A stretch of 64,000 bases of DNA from Haloprofundus salinisoli. GTDB lineage: Archaea; Halobacteriota; Halobacteria; Halobacteriales; Haloferacaceae. Positions 1 through 10,029 of the stretch are shown in pieces. The notes beneath the pieces were generated by a model that saw nothing but the letters and a program-made list of their open reading frames with translations, was not told the DNA's origin and did not search any database. Where the stretch lies: positions 1 to 64,000 of the forward strand of contig NZ_CP083664.1 of NCBI RefSeq assembly GCF_020097815.1, written 5' to 3'. The position numbers were made by a program, and so were the translations under genes. Position 1 is the first letter of the stretch. Each line of letters opens with the position of its first letter.

Positions 1-52
1 GTTCAGTAGTTGTATTCAATAACTGTGTTCATCAGTTTTGTTCATCGCTCTG
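1..52. repeat. 13-bp phased iterons, distal block
   Basis: The tetramer TTCA begins at 2, 15, 28 and 41, exactly 13 bp apart, each preceded by G or A. The block probably continues beyond the left edge of the window. Together with the block at 168-258 it forms an iteron array upstream of the partition gene parA. Such arrays commonly act as the centromere (parS) and as operator for the par operon; that role is inferred here. Confidence 0.6.
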
Positions 53-167
53 GGTGGTGCTAACGGCAATTAGAGCAGTCATGGGTGCTGACTAGAACTA
101 AGAAACGTCAGACACAGCTTCGTCGTAACCGTCGCAGATCGACCTCGGATACTTCGCTCAGAAGTGT

Positions 168-258
168 ATTCACCCATGTTGTTCATTGGGTTTGTTCATT
201 GAGTATATCCATTAGGTGTGTTCAGTACATTCATCCATGTCGTCCACTCATTGGTGTG
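168..258. repeat. 13-bp phased iterons in the parA promoter region
   Basis: TTCA or a one-mismatch version (TCCA, CTCA) starts at 169, 182, 195, 208, 221, 234 and 247, seven units in exact 13-bp register. The rough unit is RTTCATTNGTGTN. The array ends about 40 bp before the parA start codon. It is a strong candidate for the binding site of the small protein encoded at 1172-1573. The periodicity is directly seen; the binding role is inferred. Confidence 0.65.
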
Positions 259-299
259 TCTGACGTACATTCAAGAGGGGTGCCACTCATGACGAGTAC

Positions 300-1175
300 A
301 TGTTAGCGTACTCGACGTACAGTGAAGCTGGCGGGGTGGGAAAAACCACGACCGCGGCAAACTTGGCAGTCGCGCACGCGCGTGCGGGACTCAAACCACT
401 CGTCGTCCCACTTGACCCCCAGGACGGTGACCTCTCTCGACTCTTCGGCGTCGACGACCAGCGAACCGAGTCGGTGGACAATCTCGTTCGACACATGATC
501 CGCCGTCCGAAGGGCGAGTTCGAGGATCTGATTCGGACAGTCGAAGGCGTCGACATCGTTCCCGAACACAATATGCTCTCGGACCTCTCGGAGTACCTCC
601 AGCGAGAGAAAGACCAATCGGAGGCAATGGGCGAAGCGTTCGGCGTCCACGCGCAACTACTTCGCGTTCTCCGTGAGGCAAACGTTCCCGACGAGTACGA
701 CGTACTCATCTGCGACCCTCCTGCGACGGAGGGGCCACATCTCTATAACGCGATTCACGCCACTCGGTCGCTCGTCATTCCCGTCGAACCGAGTGCCAAA
801 GGGCGGGCGGCGGTTGAAGGGTTGGAAGCGCTCGTCGCCGGTTTCGAAGAACAACTCGACATCGACGTCGGCGTACTCGCTGCCGTTCCTGTCGCGTTCA
901 AGGATACCCGAGACCAGCGTACCGTTCTCAATGAGATCGACTACGCGATCCCGGAGGTTATCGGCGAGCGGGCATCGTTGATGGAAGGTTGCTGGATGCA
1001 GCAGTGTTCGGCGTTCACCTACGTCCGCGAACACCGCGATCGCGACCGAGAGTATGAACTGGAGACGCTCGCGCAGTTCGACCGGCTCGCACGTCACCTG
1101 GAGGAAACAGTCGGTATCGAAGCCCCAAACCCTCCAGAACCGGGTGACCTTACGCACGAGGTGCCGCTGCCATGA
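300..1175 (+). CDS. parA: ParA/MinD-family partition ATPase
   Basis: A 291-aa P-loop ATPase of the ParA/MinD/Soj family, expected to drive segregation of this replicon by forming ATP-dependent assemblies on the nucleoid. The nucleotide-binding motif EAGGVGKTTT lies at residues 9-18, DPQDGDL near 39-45, and a Walker B-like LICDPPATEGP near residues 136-146. The signature lysine normally preceding GG in the deviant Walker A (KGGVGKT) is alanine (A10); K15 is retained. The ATG at 300 is chosen because the P-loop follows almost at once, as in other ParA proteins. It overlaps the next gene by 4 bp (ATGA), and the upstream region carries phased iterons. Length and position beside an Orc gene fit a plasmid partition system. 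Confidence 0.9.
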   Translation: MLAYSTYSEAGGVGKTTTAANLAVAHARAGLKPLVVPLDPQDGDLSRLFGVDDQRTESVDNLVRHMIRRPKGEFEDLIRTVEGVDIVPEHNMLSDLSEYLQREKDQSEAMGEAFGVHAQLLRVLREANVPDEYDVLICDPPATEGPHLYNAIHATRSLVIPVEPSAKGRAAVEGLEALVAGFEEQLDIDVGVLAAVPVAFKDTRDQRTVLNEIDYAIPEVIGERASLMEGCWMQQCSAFTYVREHRDRDREYELETLAQFDRLARHLEETVGIEAPNPPEPGDLTHEVPLP

Positions 1176-1573
1176 CGGGGATGAAAGAGGGTGCTGGCGA
1201 AGACCCCTTCGCCGAAGACGTCGAACCTGAAACGCAAGACGATAAACCGTCGGGTGATATATCGACAGAGGAGGCGCAAGAAGAGACGGAGACAACCTCT
1301 CGGAATCAGTCGACGCAGCAGCGAACGATGCAGATTCCGTACAAATTCCGCCGCGATGGAGTCCAAGACGGGCGAACTCGCGTTCCGCTGTTTCTCCAGC
1401 CCGAGACGAAAAACGCCGAACGTGACGCGCTCCGTGAGATGGAAGAACGGTTCAACGACGATATCTCACTAACTGACCTCCGAGAAGCTCTGATGCGAGT
1501 TGGGCTCGAGCACCTCGACGAGGCCGAAGTTCATCTCGAGGAGTGGGGCTATGGGATGACCTTCGACGATTGA
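1172..1573 (+). CDS. Small acidic ParA-partner protein, putative centromere-binding
   Basis: A 133-aa protein whose ATG overlaps the parA stop by 4 bp, so the two are translationally coupled. Residues 1-50 are acidic, Ser/Thr/Gln-rich and probably disordered. The C-terminal half (about 55-133) is more ordered, with helical stretches such as AERDALREMEERF and LREALMRVGLEHL. No Cys, membrane segment or classical ParB motif is visible. By position it is the likely ParB-equivalent adaptor binding the iterons at 1-258 and stimulating ParA. The family is not recognised with certainty, so the function rests on operon context. Confidence 0.75.
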   Translation: MTGMKEGAGEDPFAEDVEPETQDDKPSGDISTEEAQEETETTSRNQSTQQRTMQIPYKFRRDGVQDGRTRVPLFLQPETKNAERDALREMEERFNDDISLTDLREALMRVGLEHLDEAEVHLEEWGYGMTFDD

Positions 1574-2025
1574 TTTGGATAGCTGTGTCGTGGTATGAAC
1601 TACCTGTCTACGAGGAGGCCGGTTGTCACGTGAGTTTCCTCGACAGATCGACGCGGCATTGAGTCGTGTTCGACAGTCGTGCGCCGGATGGACGGCCTCG
1701 GAAAACACTCGAGCAGAAGTAGACCCGTAGCCGACTGTACTCTCGAATCTCCGGATTGCGCTCGGTTAGTCGAGACAAATAGAGTACTCCGGAGAAAGAC
1801 ACTGTCCTCCCGTGACTGCATCGAAGCCGGAATCGGAGAGCCAAGCTCGAAAGACCCCCTCCACTCGTTCCGGAGTTATCTGCCGCTATGCGGCTTGTAT
1901 CGCGGTTAGTACCCGAACTAGGTTTCTACGGAAAGAGTGGTCTGTTCGAGAAGAAATATCTCGTCGAATGTGAGAGTTCTCAGCTAATTAGTAACAGTTT
2001 CGTTTCTCTTCGAATCGTGGAGACA
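1574..2025. other. Spacer between par operon and origin
   Basis: No convincing gene is seen in this stretch. Short open frames here lack haloarchaeal composition and recognisable motifs. The first origin recognition box follows at 2026. Confidence 0.6.
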
Positions 2026-2094
2026 CACCACCATTTCCGAAGCTTTTGAGGAAGCTGGATTCTCGGAGACCCTCACTCCACCATTTCCGAAGCT
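2026..2094 (-). repeat. Left pair of origin recognition boxes
   Basis: Two copies of the box lie on the minus strand, at about 2026-2044 and 2075-2094. Read in reverse they are AGCTTCGGAAATGGTGG followed by TG or AGTG. They face the AT-rich segment and oppose the boxes at 2305-2416. This is the inverted arrangement expected around an archaeal Orc1/Cdc6-dependent unwinding element. Confidence 0.88.
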
Positions 2095-2180
2095 ATCCTC
2101 GTACAAAGGGAGGCCCTCCTCGAAGATCCAGACGATGTTGCCGCATTTCCACGGAGTGTCTCCGAAGACTTTCTCCTAGA

Positions 2181-2275
2181 ACAATAATACCATATCCATT
2201 ACATTTGTAGTATGTAGTAGTACGGGTTTGGTTCATATTCTACACTATTAAAACCTCCGCTATTACACTACTCCG
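2181..2275. other. AT-rich putative duplex-unwinding element
   Basis: A notably AT-rich stretch (for example ACAATAATACCATATCCATT and CACTATTAAAACC) lies between the inverted left and central origin boxes, directly upstream of orc1/cdc6. This is the standard layout of haloarchaeal origins. Its unwinding function is inferred from composition and position. Confidence 0.75.
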
Positions 2276-2304
2276 TCTCAACGAGGGGTATCCGTTGAGA
2301 CGAT

Positions 2305-2416
2305 AGCTTCGGAAATGGTGGAGTGAGAGGGTGATATAAAGAAACAGTGCTCCGGAAGCGGTGGTGTCTCACGAGTATTAGTACCACCAAGCTTCGGACG
2401 CTTCGGAAGCGGTGGT
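2305..2416 (+). repeat. Central origin recognition boxes (three)
   Basis: Plus-strand boxes lie at about 2305-2325 (AGCTTCGGAAATGGTGGAGTG), 2349-2368 (GCTCCGGAAGCGGTGGTGTC) and 2399-2416 (CGCTTCGGAAGCGGTGGT). The last two are more diverged. The third runs across position 2412, which argues that translation of orc1/cdc6 starts further downstream, at 2448. Confidence 0.85.
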
Positions 2417-2447
2417 TTTATGCCAATACTCTATGTGTGTTCGTGCC

Positions 2448-3704
2448 ATGGGGATGTTCGAGCGGGACCGACTCGTGTTCGCCGACGCCGAACCGTTGGA
2501 CGACTCGTACGAGCCGGAAGATATCCGCGAACGAGATAAAGAACTCGCAAAGTACCAACGAGCGTTACAACCGATCATCGACAACCGTCCGACCTCGAAC
2601 ATCTTTCTGTACGGGAAGACGGGAACTGGAAAGACGGTTGCGACGAAGTTCATGCTCTCGCATCTTGAGCGCGACGCCGAGAAGTACGATGACATCGACC
2701 TCTCGACGGTCTGGGTCGGCTGTGAGAACCTCTCCTCGTCGTATCAAGTTGCAGTCTCGCTAGTCAACGAACTCCGACTCGAAAAAGGGAAAGACCGTAT
2801 CAGTACGACCGGGTACTCCCAACAGCGCATCTTCGACATCCTCTACGAAGAACTCGACTCGTTCGGCGATACCGTCGTCATCGTCCTCGACGAGATCGAC
2901 AACATCGGCGACTCCGACGACATCCTCTACGGGCTTCCACGCGCGCGTTCGAACGGTTACGTCGAGACCGTCCAACCCGTCATCGTCGGCATCAGCAACG
3001 ACTTTCAGTTCAGAGATAGCCTCTCTCCGAAAGTCAAGGACACGCTGGCCGAAAAAGAGATCCTCTTTCCACCGTACGACGCAAACCAACTTCGATCGAT
3101 CCTCGAACCCCGGGCGGAAAAAGCGTTCCACGACGGTGTGCTCGAAAGCGACGTCGTACCGTTGTGCGCTGCACTTTCGGCTCAAGACACCGGGTCTGCT
3201 CGACAGGCGATTCGGCTGCTTCGAGAGGCTGGAGAACTCGCTCAGGCGGGAGATGTCGCCACTGTGACCGACGACCACGTCCGTGGTGCACAGGACGAAC
3301 TCGAAAAGAACCAACTTTACGAAGGAATGCAGGAACTCACGACGCAGGGACACGTCGTTCTCTGCGCGCTCGCGTACCACGAGGCACACGACGAAGTCCC
3401 GGTTCGTTCCCGCGACCTCTACGAGCAGTACGTCACCATCTGTAACCAACTTGACGCGGACAGCGTGAGCGGCCGGCGGGTCCGTGACCACCTGTCCGAT
3501 CTGAACATGCTCGGACTGATCAACGTCTACGAGCGAAACGAGGGGCTCTCGGCCGGGCGGTATCACGAGTACGAACTCAACGTCCCGCTGGATGCGGTGC
3601 TCAACGTACTCCTCTCTATCTCTCGATTCGAAGAGATCGCCGAGTCGATCGAATCGGATGCCAGTAAAAACGACGTACTCCAGTCCGATATCTCCGATTA
3701 CTGA
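2448..3704 (+). CDS. orc1: Orc1/Cdc6 replication initiator
   Basis: A 418-aa AAA+ origin-binding initiator. From the ATG at 2448 the P-loop GKTGTGKT is at residues 56-63, Walker B IVLDEID at 145-151 and a sensor-1 type IVGISND follows. A winged-helix C-terminal region follows the AAA+ lid. ATG codons at 2412 and 2433 are in frame, but 2412 lies inside an origin box, and family members begin shortly before FERD. The 2448 start (MGMFERD) or 2454 is therefore preferred. The gene is flanked on both sides by eight origin boxes, so protein and origin form one cognate replicon module. The product should bind the boxes, open the AT-rich element and load MCM. Family assignment is firm; the exact start is less so. 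Confidence 0.93.
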   Translation: MGMFERDRLVFADAEPLDDSYEPEDIRERDKELAKYQRALQPIIDNRPTSNIFLYGKTGTGKTVATKFMLSHLERDAEKYDDIDLSTVWVGCENLSSSYQVAVSLVNELRLEKGKDRISTTGYSQQRIFDILYEELDSFGDTVVIVLDEIDNIGDSDDILYGLPRARSNGYVETVQPVIVGISNDFQFRDSLSPKVKDTLAEKEILFPPYDANQLRSILEPRAEKAFHDGVLESDVVPLCAALSAQDTGSARQAIRLLREAGELAQAGDVATVTDDHVRGAQDELEKNQLYEGMQELTTQGHVVLCALAYHEAHDEVPVRSRDLYEQYVTICNQLDADSVSGRRVRDHLSDLNMLGLINVYERNEGLSAGRYHEYELNVPLDAVLNVLLSISRFEEIAESIESDASKNDVLQSDISDY

Positions 3705-3749
3705 GCGACATTTTCCCGAGCATCCTCCCATCACTTCTCGTCCGGCCAG

Positions 3750-3920
3750 AGCTTCGGAAACAGTGGAGTACACTCGACTCTGATGAGGGCTCTTCCGGTC
3801 GGATCAGTCGTCGGCGAGTGGCGGGCGAGGAAGCTTCGGAAACGGTGGAGTGGCCACACTTGCGGGTCGCGAACTTCCGAAAGAGCAACTCGACTCAAAA
3901 GCTTCGGAAATGGTGGGGTG
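3750..3920 (+). repeat. Right origin recognition boxes (three)
   Basis: Boxes in plus orientation lie at 3750-3769 (AGCTTCGGAAACAGTGGAGT), 3832-3852 and 3900-3920. They share AGCTTCGGAAAYNGTGGRGT with the copies upstream of orc1/cdc6. The rest of the 3705-4146 gap holds no gene that I can support. Confidence 0.87.
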
Positions 3921-4146
3921 TCTGACTCCGTAAGCGGCCCGTCGGTTCGGTCTATCGAGATTCTCGATGGAGGGACCGAGGTCGTGGGACCGATGTCGAA
4001 CGACGAGGGACGGAGCTCCATCGAGCTCTCGACTGGCGAAACCAGCGTTCTCCTATCTTTCGAGAACCGAGACCGTGGTTGTGGTGTTAACATCAATTAA
4101 ACAACCTTTAACCAAAAAGTCAAGCCAGAGCTCTGGGGATGTATAA

Positions 4147-4362
4147 ATGATGCGGAACACCGAAACTCCACTTACGCATATCGAACAGGAGGCCTACACT
4201 CGCATCCGGCAGCTCGCGGAATATACCGACGGTGTCCTCTCACCCGTTGACGCCCTTGCAGCCATCTGCGCGACGGGCAGCTCCCATCCAGAAGAGATTT
4301 TAGAACGACTCATCCTCAAAGGCTATCTCTACAGCGTCGAAAATTCGATTCGTTTGACGTAG
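4147..4362 (+). CDS. Small hypothetical protein near the origin
   Basis: A 71-aa protein, predicted mostly helical, with a C-terminal layout (SHPEEILERLILKGYLYSVE) that resembles the recognition helix and wing of a small winged-helix domain. It contains one Cys and no membrane segment. The ATG at 4147 is directly followed by ATG at 4150. Upstream sequence is AT-rich (TTAAACAACCTTTAACC, about 4095-4113), which could hold a promoter. It may be a copy-number or origin-associated regulator, but that is only suggested by its place beside the replication module. Confidence 0.6.
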   Translation: MMRNTETPLTHIEQEAYTRIRQLAEYTDGVLSPVDALAAICATGSSHPEEILERLILKGYLYSVENSIRLT

Positions 4363-7070
<2,708 letters not shown>

Positions 7071-7378
7071 TCTGAACTGCGGGTATCCGGGTCGGCGGCC
7101 GTGTGCGACATCTCGGTGCGGTAGCCGCGGTCCCAACTCCGGTCTCGCAATCGTATTCCGAAGGAGTGCCAAACGTAGTGGGCGCGTGACTTTTTGTTGA
7201 TTCGCCCTCGTGTCGACGGATGCGTAGAGTCCAGAGCGACGAATTTATCGTTTGAAGACGGGATCGTCCCCGGACTAGTGGACTGGGTTGTCAGACGTCA
7301 CTCCTGATCGTCGACCGCCTGCGTATACAGGCCCACCGCTCATTCAATTGGCGACCCAACACAGACCTAGAGGAAATC
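7071..7378. other. Intergenic region between katG and the DUF892 gene
   Basis: No gene is seen. A purine-rich ribosome-binding sequence (AGAGGAAATC) lies immediately before the ATG at 7379. Confidence 0.5.
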
Positions 7379-7870
7379 ATGACTACCGACTCGATAGACG
7401 AACTCTTCGTCGAAGGACTCCAGGAACTGTACTACACGGAACAACAACTCGTCGATGCGCTCGAGACCCTCGCCGACCAGACGAACGACGAGGCCGCCAG
7501 CCAAGCGTTCACGGAACATCGCGACGAGACGATGGAGCACGTAGAACGGCTGGAACAGGTGTTCGAGCAGATAGGCGAAGAACCGCAGGAGAAAGAAGAG
7601 CAGGTTGTGAAGGCGCTGATAGACGAACACGAACAGTTTGCACAGGAGAACGAGGGAGAGGTGCTCGACCGATACAACATGGAAGTCGGACAGAAGACAG
7701 AGCACTACGAGATCGCCTCGTACGGGAGTATCACCTCGCTGGCAGAGAAGACCGGTCACGACGAAGCAGCCGATATCTTAGCCGAGACGCTCCGAGAAGA
7801 AGAGCAGGCGCTCGAAGAGGTCACGCAGGCGACCGAGCAGTTCGACCAACAGGAGATAGCAGGCGACTGA
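7379..7870 (+). CDS. DUF892/YciE-YciF ferritin-like protein
   Basis: A 163-aa, strongly acidic, all-helical protein of the DUF892 (YciF/YciE) family, which folds as a ferritin-like four-helix bundle. The N-terminal helix DELFVEGLQELYYTEQQLVD and later EHRDETMEHVERLEQVFEQI carry the Glu/His positions expected for a di-metal centre. A further His occurs in EHYEIASYGSI near residue 105. A GAGG Shine-Dalgarno sequence lies 6-7 bp upstream of the ATG, a choice that also fits the family N-terminus. Members are stress-induced in bacteria and archaea, and the position after katG fits an oxidative or metal stress role. The biochemical activity of the family is not settled. Confidence 0.9.
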   Translation: MTTDSIDELFVEGLQELYYTEQQLVDALETLADQTNDEAASQAFTEHRDETMEHVERLEQVFEQIGEEPQEKEEQVVKALIDEHEQFAQENEGEVLDRYNMEVGQKTEHYEIASYGSITSLAEKTGHDEAADILAETLREEEQALEEVTQATEQFDQQEIAGD

Positions 7871-8189
7871 CTCTGCGACCGACTCTCGGCAGTCGTCTCG
7901 TCGAACCGTAGTCGGGGGCGACGCGGTGACTAACGAGGGTCGTTTTCACTCGCCGATAGCGACGCGGACGGACTGTCGTATCCGGTGTCTGATTCCGTAA
8001 TTAGGCGGGCAACACCGATTTATCACGAACGATGATAATCTGCATGGCTGATTGTGTCTTGCTTCGACGCCGCAACTGTGGGAGACGGGTTCTTGGCAAA
8101 TCCGCGTGTGCATAGATTTCAGACCCTGAACCAAGGTCGTAATCGACATCAAGGAGAAGTTCTACACGAGTAGCCCCTGACAGTGAACT
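7871..8189. other. Intergenic region
   Basis: Nothing coding is supported. AT-rich segments (for example near 7998-8040) may contain the promoter of the regulator that follows. Confidence 0.45.
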
Positions 8190-8858
8190 ATGAGCGTTCT
8201 CTTGGAGTTCACCATCCGTTCTGACCAATTCAAACTCGGCCATGTGCTCTCGGGATCGGGTGACATGCGCTTCGAACTCGAACGCATCGTCCCGACGGGA
8301 GGTCACACCATGCCGTTCGTCTGGGTCTCTACAGAGAGGGACCCGAACGAAGACCTCCCACGATTCGAAGCGAACATGAGAGAGAGTGATTCGGTTCAGG
8401 AACTGCTCGCTCTCGACCGGGTAGACGACGGGGGGCTCTATCGAATCGAGTGGGAGGGTCAACCGGAGGGACTCATCAAGGGCCTGGCGGAGGCGGAGGC
8501 GACGGTCCTTGAGGCCTTCGGCGACCGAAATTGGACGTTCCGCGTTCGGTTCATGGACCACGAGAGACTGACTAACTTCCACAATTACCTGACCGATCAC
8601 GATATCTCGGTCCATATCATTCGGACGTACACCTTCACGGAAGAGGGGGCTCGCCGCCGGGATTTCGGTCTAACGAATGAACAGCGCGAGGCGTTAGTGC
8701 TCGCCCTTCAACGGGGCTACTTCGACACTCCCAGCGAGGTGACCCTCGACGAGCTGGCGGAGGAACTCGGAATTACGAAACAGGCAATCTCGGACCGCAT
8801 CCGTCGCGGTAACGAGAAGATGTTACGACCGCTGCTGCTCTCCTCGGCAGCCCGCTAA
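8190..8858 (+). CDS. HTH-10 (bacterio-opsin activator type) regulator
   Basis: A 222-aa haloarchaeal regulator of the HTH-10 class. Residues 1-150 form the N-terminal sensing region seen in this family (beta-rich, with LLEFTIRSDQF and FRVRFMDHERL). Residues 161-213 (from LTNEQREALVLAL through LGITKQAISDRIRRG) form the HTH of the bacterio-opsin-activator type. It has no PAS or GAF domain, so it is the short stand-alone form. Such proteins are cytoplasmic DNA-binding regulators; the ligand and targets cannot be read from the sequence. It is transcribed alone. Confidence 0.9.
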   Translation: MSVLLEFTIRSDQFKLGHVLSGSGDMRFELERIVPTGGHTMPFVWVSTERDPNEDLPRFEANMRESDSVQELLALDRVDDGGLYRIEWEGQPEGLIKGLAEAEATVLEAFGDRNWTFRVRFMDHERLTNFHNYLTDHDISVHIIRTYTFTEEGARRRDFGLTNEQREALVLALQRGYFDTPSEVTLDELAEELGITKQAISDRIRRGNEKMLRPLLLSSAAR

Positions 8859-8944
8859 CACCCCTCCGTCACTCGGACCTAAAAAAGGGCAGACGAGTCA
8901 AGACAAGAATTGACACCGCCTGAACCGCCTAGGTCTATTTACGA

Positions 8945-9439
8945 ATGGTAGACGAAGAATCTGCAGGCAGTAGTGGAGAGAACCCGCCCACTGATGCGCT
9001 GTATACTATACTCGCAAGTGAAACTCGGCGGCAAGTCCTTCGCTACTTTCAGGTGAGCGAAGACACCAACGCTACACTCACCGAACTCGCGGATTTCCTC
9101 GTCACCCAGGATAGTGGGGTCGATGATCTGGAGAAAGCAAAAATTACCCTTCACCATCTGGACTTGCCGAAACTCGCTCGATATGGGGCGGTCGATTACG
9201 ACCCTCGGTCCAATGCGGTCAGCTATCTGGGACAACCCCGCCTCGAAGAATTTCTCTTCAACCATCAAATTGAATGGAGCCAACGGGCTATGGAACTAGT
9301 GACCTGTCTCTCCTGTGGTGAGTTCGTGATAGCAAGAAAAGAAGAGGACTCGCTTGCACCCCTCAAGGACGAATGCCCAAACTGTGACGAGAAGAAGTTC
9401 AAGGACACTAGTAGTGGGAAAGTCATACAGACAGACTGA
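8945..9439 (+). CDS. Winged-helix regulator with C-terminal zinc ribbon
   Basis: A 164-aa protein. Residues 17-110 match the haloarchaeal winged-helix module that begins DALYTILASETRRQVLRYF (DUF7344-like), with recognition-helix sequence KITLHHLDLPKLARYGAV. Residues 121-147 add a zinc ribbon with C121/C124 (CLSCG) and C144/C147 (CPNC). The combination suggests a DNA-binding regulator stabilised or gated by metal. Stand-alone DUF7344 proteins usually lack this ribbon as far as I know, so the fusion is somewhat unusual. It stands alone, with no operon partner. Confidence 0.82.
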   Translation: MVDEESAGSSGENPPTDALYTILASETRRQVLRYFQVSEDTNATLTELADFLVTQDSGVDDLEKAKITLHHLDLPKLARYGAVDYDPRSNAVSYLGQPRLEEFLFNHQIEWSQRAMELVTCLSCGEFVIARKEEDSLAPLKDECPNCDEKKFKDTSSGKVIQTD

Positions 9440-10029
9440 GTCTAGGCGGTGACCCCGATGGTTCAGCTGGCCGTCACAGCGAGGAAACAAGTGCTAGTTC
9501 TCACCACGACCGTTCTCGCAGTTCGAATAAATCCCCCGTTCCGTGAGCTATCTCATCTAGTGCTACTACTCCGCTGAATGTACTCTCTCAGTTGGTCAAT
9601 GTTGCCGTTACGGTGAACAGGGAGTTTGGTCAGTCGGTGTTGAGCCTAGGGTGCGTATCCAGTACTGATGTTGTGAAAAGAAAGCCAAATCCGCACGTCA
9701 ATGAAGATCTCACCTGACTCGGTGTTGACTAGCGCTTCTACTCCATTGATAGTACGAGAGATCAGTCTCAGAACTCTGCCGGTGCTCATGGTCGCTCACC
9801 ATCTCTATTTGGCTTCAGATCTATTCCAGTTTGACGACGTACAGAAAACACCCGAAAATTCAGCAGGTTCGGCACGAATAACGTCGCCTATTGTGTTGAC
9901 TACAAACTCCGTATAGCACAATTTTGCCAAACCATTATTTGTTGATGAGATAAACGGAAATCCATATATGGTCTACACTCTCAGAGTAGCGACTCTGGAA
10001 CTAGTTGGCTCTGTAAGTATGGGCTCCGG
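9440..10029. other. 590-bp non-coding stretch
   Basis: No gene is supported. The longest open frame here, 71 codons at 9701-9916, has neither haloarchaeal composition nor a recognisable motif. The sequence is more AT-rich than its neighbours and may be decayed DNA. Confidence 0.5.

Noticed and set aside
9701-9916. 71-codon open frame in the 9.4-10 kb gap
   Set aside because: Composition is not haloarchaeal-like and no family is recognisable.
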